This document shows positions 17,704-25,566 of a stretch of DNA of 64,000 nucleotides, one piece after another. The first letter of the stretch is position 1, and each line of letters starts with the position of its first letter. The stretch is from JACCXG01 sp963785755 (GTDB lineage: Bacteria; Acidobacteriota; Vicinamibacteria; Vicinamibacterales; 2-12-FULL-66-21). The stretch is from positions 30,864 to 94,863 of the forward strand of contig CAWAXG010000063.1 of the NCBI GenBank assembly GCA_963785755.1, in the 5' to 3' direction. Below the pieces are notes generated by a model. It had not been told where the DNA came from. It made no database searches and was given only the letters and a program-made list of their open reading frames with translations. Position numbers and translations under genes: made by a program.

Positions 17704-20220
17704 TTACTCGTACCGCAGCGCCGTGATCGGATCGGCCCGGGACGCCCGGCGTGCCGGGATTGCCACCGCCGCGAGCGCGACGCTCAGCAAAACCGCACCG
17801 GCAATCGCATAGCTCACCGGATCGCCGGCCGTGACGCCGAAGAGCAGAGTCGCGGTCAGGCCTCTCAGTGCCACCGCGCCGGCAATGCCGCCGACGAGGC
17901 CGATCAGGACGAGCAGCGCACCCTGTCGAAACACCCGCGCGAAGACCGCCGAGCGCGTGGCGCCGAGCGCCAGTCGAATGCCGATCTCGTGCGTCCGTTG
18001 CGCGACGGTGTAGGCGATCAGGCCATAGATGCCGATCGCGGCGAGCACGAGCGCTATCGCCGCGAAACAGCTGACGAGCATCGCATACAGGCGCGGCCTG
18101 GCCAGCACCGACTCGACATACTGATTCAGTGTCTTCACATTCGCGGCCGCCTGCGTCACGTCAATCTGATTGATCTCGCGACGAACGGCGGCGGCGAGGG
18201 CGGCCGGCTCACCGGTCGCGCGAACGATCAGGTTGGTGATGTAGCCGGGCGTCTGCGCGTGCAGCAGAAACGCCGTGGGTGCAGGCTCGGTCGTCACGCC
18301 GTTGTGACGGACGTCGCCGGCAACGCCGACGATCTCCGCCCATTGCTGGTTCGACGACTGAACCAGGATCCGCTTGCCCACCGCGGCGCCGCCCGGGAAA
18401 TACCGGCGCGCGAACGTCTGATTGACCATCACGACGCGCGGGCTGCCGTCGCGATCGCGCCGATCGAACGATCGCCCCTCCAGGATCGGAATGCCCATCG
18501 CCGCGAAGTATCCACGGCTGATGAGCGAACAGTCCGTGCCGAGCGAGCCGGAGGCGGCCGCGGGAGTCTGGTTCTCGATGCGCACGCCGGTGTTGCAATT
18601 CAGGCCGGTCAGCGGCAGGAACTGGATCGTGCCGGCCGCCTTGACGCCAGGCAGCGCCTCGACGCGGTCCAGGATCTGATCCACGAGCGCGATCCTCGAC
18701 GCCGGCGGGCCGGTCCCCAGAAACAGATTCATCGTCACCGTCTCGTTCGGCTGGAAGCCGAGGTCGACGCGCACGAGCGCGGAGAACGTGCGCAGCAGCA
18801 GGCTGGCGCCGACGAGCAGCACGACCGCGAGCGCCACTTCGGCCGCCACGAGCACGCCCCGCAGCCGTTGTTGACGCCGGTCCGCCGTCGCGCCGCGAGC
18901 CCGCTCGCGCAAGGCGGATTGCGGATCGGCGCCGCCGGCCTGCACCGCGGGCACGAGGCCGAACACGAGCGCGGTCACCGTCGAGACGGCAATCGTGAAG
19001 ATGAGGCACGTCGCATCGAGCGCGATCGGCTCCGCGGTCCCGAGCCGGAGCGCATCCGCGCTCACCATGACGAGCGCTTCCGTGGCCCAGTACGCGACCG
19101 CGAGACCTGCAGCGCCGCCGAGGAATGACAGCACGAGGCTCTCGATGACGAGTTGCCGGATGAGCCGGCCACGGCTCGCGCCGAGCGATGCACGCAGCGC
19201 GAATTCGCCGCGCCGCTGCAGACCCCGGGCGATCAGCAGCGCCATCAGGTTCACACAGGCGATAACGAGCACGGTCGCGACGACCGTCATGAGAAGACGC
19301 AAGGCTGGACGGCCCTCGCGGACAAGAAAGTCGTGCAGCGTGAATACGGACACGCCGAATCCCTCGTTGTCTTGCCGGCCTTGCCGCTCCCGCGACAAGG
19401 TCGAGGCGATTGCGCTCATTTCGGCCTGTGCGCCCGCCAGGCTGACGCCTGGCTTCAGCCGGCCGTAAGACTGGAACGACCGCGCCCCGATGGCCCCGGG
19501 CCTGGCCGGATCGATCTTCAAGGGACTGAACACTTCGGGTTCCGTCAACCCGATTCGAAAGCCCGCCGGCGCGATGCCCACGATGGTGGCTGGCCCTTCG
19601 CGCACGGCCAGTTGCCGTCCAATTACGCCTGGATCCCCGCCGAACCAGCGCTGCCAGAAGCCATGGCCGAGAATCACGACGTTGTCAGGGCCCGGACGGG
19701 TTTCCTCGAGGGTGAAGTCGCGTCCGAACACCGGCGCGACACCGAAGACGCGAAACAGATCGGACGTGATCTGCGCCCGCTGAATCTGTTCGGCGCCGTT
19801 CGCGCTCAGGACGGTGAGCGGCGGTGTCTGCACCAGGGCCAGCGCTTCGAACGACCGCGCACGCGCGTGCCATTCGACGAAGTTGGCGGGATGGACGTTG
19901 ACGGTTGCTCCAGAAGTTTGCACGCGCTCACGCAGCGTCACGATCCGCTCGGAATCCGGATACGGCAGCGGCCGGAGCAGGACGGCATTCACGAACGTGA
20001 AGATGGTCGTGTTCGCGCCGATGCCGAGCGCGAGGGAGAGGATCGCGACGGCGCTGAACCCTGGGCTCTTTCGCAGGGCGCGGAACGCGTAGCTCACGTC
20101 CTGGCGAAGACTGTCGACGAGCGCCAGACCCCGTGCGTGGCGGGCCTCACCTTTCCGCTGTTCGAAAGTGTCCATCTGGAGCTCCTGTTGCACGCGGCCC
20201 GGCCGGGAAATGATCGTCAT
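17704..20220 (-). CDS. ADOP family ABC transporter permease (MacB-like)
   Basis: The 838-residue protein has the acidobacterial duplicated-permease layout: a short cytoplasmic N terminus, TM1 (GFSAVAILSLALGIGANTT), a large MacB-type periplasmic domain, an FtsX core (about residues 285-430, with ASLGASRGRLIRQLVIE), a second periplasmic domain and a C-terminal FtsX core (YGLIAYTVAQRTHEIGIRLA, ending RADPITALRYE). The start could be 20220, or ATG 20175, which has AGGAGCTCC just upstream. No ATPase gene is adjacent; ADOP permeases rely on a separate ATPase. The substrate is unknown; MacB relatives move toxins, lipoproteins or signals across the periplasm. Frame intact; ends at an intrinsic terminator. 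Confidence 0.92.
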   Translation of the reverse strand: MTIISRPGRVQQELQMDTFEQRKGEARHARGLALVDSLRQDVSYAFRALRKSPGFSAVAILSLALGIGANTTIFTFVNAVLLRPLPYPDSERIVTLRERVQTSGATVNVHPANFVEWHARARSFEALALVQTPPLTVLSANGAEQIQRAQITSDLFRVFGVAPVFGRDFTLEETRPGPDNVVILGHGFWQRWFGGDPGVIGRQLAVREGPATIVGIAPAGFRIGLTEPEVFSPLKIDPARPGAIGARSFQSYGRLKPGVSLAGAQAEMSAIASTLSRERQGRQDNEGFGVSVFTLHDFLVREGRPALRLLMTVVATVLVIACVNLMALLIARGLQRRGEFALRASLGASRGRLIRQLVIESLVLSFLGGAAGLAVAYWATEALVMVSADALRLGTAEPIALDATCLIFTIAVSTVTALVFGLVPAVQAGGADPQSALRERARGATADRRQQRLRGVLVAAEVALAVVLLVGASLLLRTFSALVRVDLGFQPNETVTMNLFLGTGPPASRIALVDQILDRVEALPGVKAAGTIQFLPLTGLNCNTGVRIENQTPAAASGSLGTDCSLISRGYFAAMGIPILEGRSFDRRDRDGSPRVVMVNQTFARRYFPGGAAVGKRILVQSSNQQWAEIVGVAGDVRHNGVTTEPAPTAFLLHAQTPGYITNLIVRATGEPAALAAAVRREINQIDVTQAAANVKTLNQYVESVLARPRLYAMLVSCFAAIALVLAAIGIYGLIAYTVAQRTHEIGIRLALGATRSAVFARVFRQGALLVLIGLVGGIAGAVALRGLTATLLFGVTAGDPVSYAIAGAVLLSVALAAVAIPARRASRADPITALRYE

Positions 20221-20372
20221 GCCCTTTTGTATTAGACAGAGGGCCGTTACAAATTGGTTGACACTCGACGCGATGCCCGACCTTTCGGTTTGCTGAGTCT
20301 TTGTGCGTCGTGCCGCTCAGCTCGTGCGAGACTACCCGTCAGCAACCTGCTAATCGTCCCTGGAGGGGCCGG

Positions 20373-22823
20373 ATGACGTCAAAGGCCGCTGGTCAACGCT
20401 GGATCTACGACATCGCGCAAGACGTCCGATTTGCGCTGCGCCTCCTCATCAAGGAGCGCTGGTTCACGTTCAGCGCGATCGGCGCCCTCGCTCTCGGGAT
20501 CGCCGTGACGACGACGATGGTCACCATCATCAACGGCTATCACTTCCGAGGATTGCCCGTCGACGATCCCGATCGGATCCTGTATCTCGGCACGCGTAAC
20601 GAGAGTGGGCGCACCAGCGGGATGTCGTATCAGGACTACCAGGACTGGCGCACGTCACGGAGCTTCGCCGGGACGGCCGCGTTTGCCGGCGCCGTCATGA
20701 CGATCGGCGACAAAGACCTGTCGCCGGACAGCGCGGGCGGCGCCTACGTCTCCGCGTCGGCGTTCGGGATTCTGGGCGAAACGCCGGTTCTCGGCCGGGG
20801 TTTCCTGCCCGCCGACGACCGCCCGGGCGCTCCAGGGGTCGCCATTCTGGGTCATCGCCTCTGGACGATGCGGTATGAAGCGGACCCGAACGTTATCGGC
20901 CGGTCCATCGCCATCAACGGCAACCCGGTGACAGTGATCGGCGTCATGGCGGACGGCTTCGAGTTCCCGTTTCGCCAGGAGCTGTGGCTGCCGCTTGCGC
21001 TCATGCCCGGCATTGAGACGCAGCGGCGAGACGAGCGCGGGCTCGGCGTCTTCGGACGGCTCGCCGGACGCGTCAGCGCGGCGCAGGCCCAGGCGGAGCT
21101 GGCTGGCATTGCCGCGGCGCTCGCGAAGGCATACCCGGAGACCAACCAGAAGATCGAGCCAATGGTAGTGCCCTTCGGTGAAGGGCAGGTCGGCCGGCTG
21201 CAGGATCAGCAGCCTCCGCTCGCGCTCATCGCAACGGCCGCGTTCGTCCTGCTCATCGCCTGCGTGAACGTCGCCAACCTGCTCCTGGCGCGGTCGGCCG
21301 GCCGGGCGCGCGAGATCGCGATCCGCGCGTCGGTCGGGGCGACGCGCTGGCGGATCGTCCGGCAATTGATCGTCGAGCACCTGATGCTCGCGTTCGCGGC
21401 CGGAGGACTCGGACTCTGGCTGTCGAGGTTCGGCGTGCAGTTCATCGCCGACGCCTTCGGCCGGAACGTGCCCTACTGGATGCGATTCACCGTGGATGGC
21501 CGCGTGCTGGCAATCCTGGTCGGCCTCTGCGTCGTCACGAGCCTCGTCTTCGGGCTTGCGCCGGCGCTGTTCGTGTCGAAGACGAACGCCGCGGCCGTGA
21601 TGAAGGAAGCCGCACGCAGCGGATCACCTCGAGCGCGGAAATGGACGAATGCCTTGCTCGTCGCGGAGCTCGCGGTCGCGCTCACGCTGCTGGCCAGCGC
21701 GGCCTTGATAATGCGAAGCTTCCTCGCCCTCTATCGCACGGACACGATCGTCGATGCATCCCGCATCCTGACCATCGCGCTGACGGTGCCGGAGAAGCGG
21801 TATGCGACGCCCGAGCAGCGCGCCGGCTTGTATCAGCAACTGGATGAGCGTCTCAGCGCCATCCCGGGTATCCCGTTCGCGACGGTGGCGAGCAGTCGCC
21901 CCTTCGTCGCCGCGCCGTCGCGAACGCTCTCGTTCGGCGACCGGCCCGCCGGGGCCACTGGAGCCGTACAGCCATCGGTGGCAGTGGTGTGGATCGGCAG
22001 CCGATATTTCGAGAGCCTGGGCGTTCAGGTCCAGCGAGGCCGCGGTTTCACCACTCTGGATGGCGCGCCAGGTCATGACGCCGCGATCGTGAATCAGCGC
22101 TTCGCCGACGCGCACTTCGCGAACGCGAATCCACTCGGCCAGCGGATACGACTGAGTCAGGACAAGACCGATCCGCGACCGTCGCCGTGGCTCACCATCG
22201 TTGGCGTCTCCCCGACCATCCGGCAGGCGGTGGCGTCGGGTGCGCGGCCCGCAGTCTACCTGCCGCTCCGAACCCATGCCGGAGCGGGTGCAGCCATCCT
22301 CGCCGGCCGCGTGGCCCATCCTGCGACGCTGGCTCCCATTCTGCGAAAAACGGTCGCCTCACTCGATCCCACGGTCACGCTGCACAACGTCAGACCGTTG
22401 AACGAGCTCCGCGCCGACTCCCGCCTGCAGCCGCGTCTGGTCGGAACGGTGCTCTCTGCGTTCGCCATGATTGCCTTACTGCTCTCGATGGTTGGTCTGT
22501 ACGCGATGACCGCTTACGCGGTGCTGCAGCGAACCCACGAGATCGGCGTACGGATGGCGCTCGGCGCACAGCCTCGTCAGGTCGTCTGGTTGTTCGTCCG
22601 CTGCAGCCTGTGGCCGCTCGGGATCGGCCTCTTCCTCGGGCTCGTCGGCGCCTTCCTCGCCGGCCAGTTGCTTCGGGGCATTCTGCTTCAAACCGGCGTG
22701 ACCGGGTGGACGACGATCGGGTTCATCGTGCTGCTGTTCGTCAGCGTCGCGCTCGCCGCGTGCTTCTTCCCTGCACGCAAAGCGGCGCGGCTCGACCCGT
22801 TGAATGTCCTGCGGTACGAGTAA
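20373..22823 (+). CDS. ADOP family ABC transporter permease (MacB-like)
   Basis: This 816-residue protein is divergent from the previous permease. ATG 20373 follows TGGAGGGGCCGG, a good ribosome-binding site, and is preferred to an in-frame GTG at 20301. TM1 is TFSAIGALALGIAVTTTMV. The first FtsX core contains LIACVNVANLLLARSAGRA and SVGATRWRIVRQLIVEHLML. The C-terminal core contains YAMTAYAVLQRTHEIGVRMA and ends RLDPLNVLRYE. The two permeases share layout but differ strongly in sequence, so they are not a recent duplication. No ATPase is encoded nearby. The frame is intact, which shows that indels are not uniform over the window. Confidence 0.92.
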   Translation: MTSKAAGQRWIYDIAQDVRFALRLLIKERWFTFSAIGALALGIAVTTTMVTIINGYHFRGLPVDDPDRILYLGTRNESGRTSGMSYQDYQDWRTSRSFAGTAAFAGAVMTIGDKDLSPDSAGGAYVSASAFGILGETPVLGRGFLPADDRPGAPGVAILGHRLWTMRYEADPNVIGRSIAINGNPVTVIGVMADGFEFPFRQELWLPLALMPGIETQRRDERGLGVFGRLAGRVSAAQAQAELAGIAAALAKAYPETNQKIEPMVVPFGEGQVGRLQDQQPPLALIATAAFVLLIACVNVANLLLARSAGRAREIAIRASVGATRWRIVRQLIVEHLMLAFAAGGLGLWLSRFGVQFIADAFGRNVPYWMRFTVDGRVLAILVGLCVVTSLVFGLAPALFVSKTNAAAVMKEAARSGSPRARKWTNALLVAELAVALTLLASAALIMRSFLALYRTDTIVDASRILTIALTVPEKRYATPEQRAGLYQQLDERLSAIPGIPFATVASSRPFVAAPSRTLSFGDRPAGATGAVQPSVAVVWIGSRYFESLGVQVQRGRGFTTLDGAPGHDAAIVNQRFADAHFANANPLGQRIRLSQDKTDPRPSPWLTIVGVSPTIRQAVASGARPAVYLPLRTHAGAGAAILAGRVAHPATLAPILRKTVASLDPTVTLHNVRPLNELRADSRLQPRLVGTVLSAFAMIALLLSMVGLYAMTAYAVLQRTHEIGVRMALGAQPRQVVWLFVRCSLWPLGIGLFLGLVGAFLAGQLLRGILLQTGVTGWTTIGFIVLLFVSVALAACFFPARKAARLDPLNVLRYE

Positions 22824-22850
22824 GGGAGGGGGAGGATAAAACGTTCGGCA

Positions 22851-22888
22851 CGCGCCGCTAAAGCGGTGCGCTCGGCTGAACATTCAGC
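22851..22888 (+). terminator. two adjacent hairpins after the permease
   Basis: CGCGCCGCT-AA-AGCGGTGCG (22851-22870, one G-U pair) is followed by the perfect GGCTGAA-CA-TTCAGCC (22873-22888). Neither has a U tract, so they may be transcript-end stabilisers rather than intrinsic terminators. Confidence 0.45.
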
Positions 22889-22927
22889 CTGCTCCCGTCC
22901 TCCCCACCGGATGGGCCAGAATATCTG

Positions 22928-24856
22928 GTGCCTTACGCCGCCTCTCACGAATATCAGACCCGGCTGACCGCGCGGCGCGCGACGCGTGACGCGCTGGACG
23001 CCGCCGACGCGCGCTACGCCAATGGCCGCTTGGCGACCGTCGGCTTCGCCGTTCTGATCGGCATTCTCGCCTGGAATTCAGTGCTCAGCTTCTGGTGGCT
23101 GACCGTGCTGGTCGTGGTGTTCGCGTGGCTCATGCGCCGGCACGATCGCGTGCTGCGGGCGCGCGACGGCGCGGCCAGAGCGATGGCGCTCTACGAGCGC
23201 GGCCTCGCGCGGCTGGAGGATCGCTGGGTCGGAACCGGCGAAGCCGGCGACCGCTTCCGCGACGATCGTCACGTGTATGCGAACGATCTCGACCTGTTTG
23301 GGCATGGCTCGCTCTTTCAGCTGCTCTCCGTGGCGCGCACCCGGACCGGCGAAGAGACGCTGGCGCGATGGCTGACGGCTCCGGCAGACGCGCCCGAGAT
23401 TCGCGCCCGGCAGGACGCGGTCGCCGAGCTCGCGCCGGCGCTGGATCTTCGCGAGCGCCTCGCGATGGCCGGCGCGGACGTCCGGACGAGCGTGCAGACC
23501 GATCGTCTGCTCGAATGGGCGGAGATGCCGATGCAGCCCGCGCAGGCGCTCAATGCGTTCACCTGGCTCTTCACCGCCGCGACGCTCGGCGGCATCACCT
23601 TCCTGGCGATCACCTCGACATGGTTGCCGCTCGGCATCGTGCTTCTGCTGCAGGCCGTCGTGTTTCACCGCCTCAAGGATCAGATCAACGCGATTGTCTC
23701 GGCGCGCGATCCCGAGAGCACGGCGGACTTCGTCGCCGATGCCTTGACTCACCGCGCCCACGATCTGGACGTCGTCGCCGACCTGCTGAAGACCCTCGAG
23801 CGGGAGCCGTTCACCTGTCCGCGTCTGACCGCGCTTCGCGACAAGCTCAACGTCGAGGGGGTCGGCGCCTCACGCATCATCAGGCAACTGCACCGCCTGG
23901 CGGTGCTGCACGACTCAGAGCGCAACACGATCATTTTTCCGCTGGCGCTCTTTCTCATCGGAAAGCTGGAGGCGGCGTTGATCCTCGGCTCGCTGCTCCA
24001 GCTGGTGCGCCCGCACGTCGCGCTGGCGGTCGATCGATGGCGGAAGCGCCATGGCACGCAGGTTCGCGCCTGGCTCGAAACCGTCGCGGAGCTCGAGGCG
24101 CTGATGTCGCTGGCGTCGTACAAGTACGAACGCGACAGCGATCCGTTTCCCGAGATCATCACGTCGGCGGTCGGCTCCGGCGCGCCCGCGGTGTTCGACG
24201 GCGTGCAGCTGGGCCATCCGCTGCTGCCCTCGGCGACCATGGTCCGGAATGACGTGCACCTTGCCGGCACCACGCAGCTGCTCGTGGTCAGCGGCTCGAA
24301 CATGTCTGGCAAGAGCACGCTGCTGCGGACCGTCGGCATCAACGCCGTGCTCGCGCTCGCCGGCGCCCCGGTCCGCGCCGCGTCACTACGATTGACGCCG
24401 CTCGCGATCGGGGCGACGCTGCGCATCCAGGACTCGCTCCTCGAGGGACGCTCGCGCTTCTACGCCGAGATCACGCGGATCCGCGAGATCGCGGACCTCG
24501 CGGCCGGCCCGATCCCGCTGCTCTTCCTGCTCGACGAGCTCTTCCACGGCACGAATTCGCAGGATCGCCTCGTCGGCGCGTCAGGCGTGCTCCGCAGCCT
24601 GCTCGACCGCGGCGCCGTCGGGCTCATCACGACGCACGACCTGGCGCTGACGGCGGTCGCCGACCAGCTGTCACCACGAGCGGTGAACGTCCACTTCCAG
24701 GACTGGTTCGAGGGGAACGAGATCAGGTTCGACTACCTGATGAAGCCGGGACCGGTCACGCGGAGTAACGCAATCGCTCTGATGCGGGCGGTGGGACTCG
24801 ATGTTGGGGGGGACGGGCGTGACGGTTCAAGGGTTCAGGGGTTCAGGGGTTCATAG
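22928..24856 (+). CDS. membrane-associated MutS-like ATPase
   Basis: The 642-residue protein starts with GTG at 22928. It has two hydrophobic segments near residues 35-70 (VGFAVLIGILAWNSVLSFWW) and another pair near 205-240, then a MutS-like core and an ABC-type ATPase domain: Walker A GSNMSGKSTLLR at about 455 and Walker B LFLLDELFHGTN at about 535, followed by LITTHDLALT. It lacks the MutS mismatch-recognition domain, so it is not a classical repair protein. Similar proteins are common in Bacteroidota and Acidobacteriota with no assigned role. The last residues (GGDGRDGSRVQGFRGS) are encoded by the start of a GGTTCA repeat array that also supplies the stop. Confidence 0.85.
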   Translation: MPYAASHEYQTRLTARRATRDALDAADARYANGRLATVGFAVLIGILAWNSVLSFWWLTVLVVVFAWLMRRHDRVLRARDGAARAMALYERGLARLEDRWVGTGEAGDRFRDDRHVYANDLDLFGHGSLFQLLSVARTRTGEETLARWLTAPADAPEIRARQDAVAELAPALDLRERLAMAGADVRTSVQTDRLLEWAEMPMQPAQALNAFTWLFTAATLGGITFLAITSTWLPLGIVLLLQAVVFHRLKDQINAIVSARDPESTADFVADALTHRAHDLDVVADLLKTLEREPFTCPRLTALRDKLNVEGVGASRIIRQLHRLAVLHDSERNTIIFPLALFLIGKLEAALILGSLLQLVRPHVALAVDRWRKRHGTQVRAWLETVAELEALMSLASYKYERDSDPFPEIITSAVGSGAPAVFDGVQLGHPLLPSATMVRNDVHLAGTTQLLVVSGSNMSGKSTLLRTVGINAVLALAGAPVRAASLRLTPLAIGATLRIQDSLLEGRSRFYAEITRIREIADLAAGPIPLLFLLDELFHGTNSQDRLVGASGVLRSLLDRGAVGLITTHDLALTAVADQLSPRAVNVHFQDWFEGNEIRFDYLMKPGPVTRSNAIALMRAVGLDVGGDGRDGSRVQGFRGS

Positions 24857-24916
24857 GTTCGGGTTCAAGGGTTCAGAGGTTCAGAGGGTTCAGGGTTCAA
24901 AGGTTCAGAGGTTCGG
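24824..24916 (+). repeat. GGTTCA(A/G) tandem array, left arm
   Basis: About a dozen 7-8 base units (GGTTCAA, GGTTCAGA, GGTTCAGG) run from inside the last codons of the MutS-like gene to just before the S23 gene stop. The right arm at 25501-25562 is the same unit in inverted orientation. Confidence 0.85.
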
Positions 24917-24932
24917 CTCAATAGTTCGGAAA

Positions 24933-25304
24933 TCATATTGGCGGACACGATCGAAGGTAGCGCACCAGACTCGCGATCCCTTTCTGAAGACGAAATATGA
25001 GGATTCGGAAGCGTCTTTGATCTGACGCCAGGAAGTGATGCCGTCCGGCGCCGAGCACATGATTCTTGGTTTCCATCAACGACGCTCTGGCGATGAGCAG
25101 ATAGTTCGCGAACGGGCGTGGACGGAAGTAACCGAATCCTTCTGCAATATTTGCGGCCGTCGATCTCGACGAACGAAGGATCTGATCCTTGAAGTCAAAA
25201 TCACGCGTGGCCGATCCCGCCTCAACGGCTACAGCAATCGCATCGCGGAGTTCGCAAGCGAGTTGCCAGACGACCAGCTCCTCCAGCGTTTTGGCACTCT
25301 GCAT
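24933..25304 (-). CDS. S23 ribosomal/23S rRNA intervening-sequence four-helix-bundle protein
   Basis: The 123-residue protein starts at ATG 25304 (MQSAKTLEELVVWQLACELR); a start at 25349 would add 15 unrelated residues. The family signatures are KDQILRSSRSTAANIAEGFG, PFANYLLIARASLMETKNHV and RLQKGIASLVRYLRSCPP. Such proteins form homopentameric four-helix bundles. They were first found in intervening sequences of 23S rRNA genes, and a related protein (Avd) helps reverse transcription in diversity-generating retroelements. No rRNA or reverse transcriptase is visible here. The gene is enclosed by inverted GGTTCA arrays and lies head-to-head with a remnant of a second copy. Confidence 0.88.
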   Translation of the reverse strand: MQSAKTLEELVVWQLACELRDAIAVAVEAGSATRDFDFKDQILRSSRSTAANIAEGFGYFRPRPFANYLLIARASLMETKNHVLGAGRHHFLASDQRRFRILIFRLQKGIASLVRYLRSCPPI

Positions 25305-25330
25305 GCCGATCGAGGAAGCAGAAAGCAGGC

Positions 25331-25475
25331 CACGAGAAAACGCCGGCAATACGGATCTCGCGTGCCGACAGAGAGCGCTATCGAGTCCTGACCATCCGGC
25401 TCCAGAAAGGAATCTCGAGCCTGGTGCGCTATCTAAAAACGTGCCCTCCGGATATCGACTTCCGAATCTGTTAAC
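25331..25475 (+). pseudogene. remnant of a second S23 four-helix-bundle gene
   Basis: On the plus strand the frame ending at TAA 25473-25475 reads ISRADRERYRVLTIRLQKG, then SSLVRYLKTCPPDIDFRIC. It matches the C-terminal helix of the minus-strand S23 protein (RLQKGIASLVRYLRSCPP). A possible earlier piece (ATRKRRQY, near 25331) is in another frame. Nucleotides of the two 3' ends agree over about 32 bases with five or so differences. The first two thirds of this copy are absent and replaced by the 5' end of the opposing copy, making the pair an inverted repeat. Confidence 0.7.
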
Positions 25476-25500
25476 GTTGAACCGTCCAACCGACCACGAC

Positions 25501-25562
25501 CTGAACCCCTGAACCCTGAACCCTTGAACCCTTGAACCCTTGAACCCTTGAACCCTTGAACC
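25501..25562 (-). repeat. GGTTCA(A/G) tandem array, right arm (inverted)
   Basis: Seven to eight units of CTTGAACC/CCTGAACC fill the space between the S23 remnant and the next permease's stop at 25567. Together with 24824-24916 they form the ends of a palindromic locus of about 740 bases. Confidence 0.85.
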
Positions 25563-25566
25563 GACT

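Noticed and set aside
17704..22823. The two divergent permeases as a transposon or recent duplication
   Set aside because: They differ widely in sequence, and no transposase or terminal repeats were seen.
24933..25475. S23 genes as part of a diversity-generating retroelement
   Set aside because: No reverse transcriptase and no template/variable repeat pair with adenine-specific changes is visible nearby.
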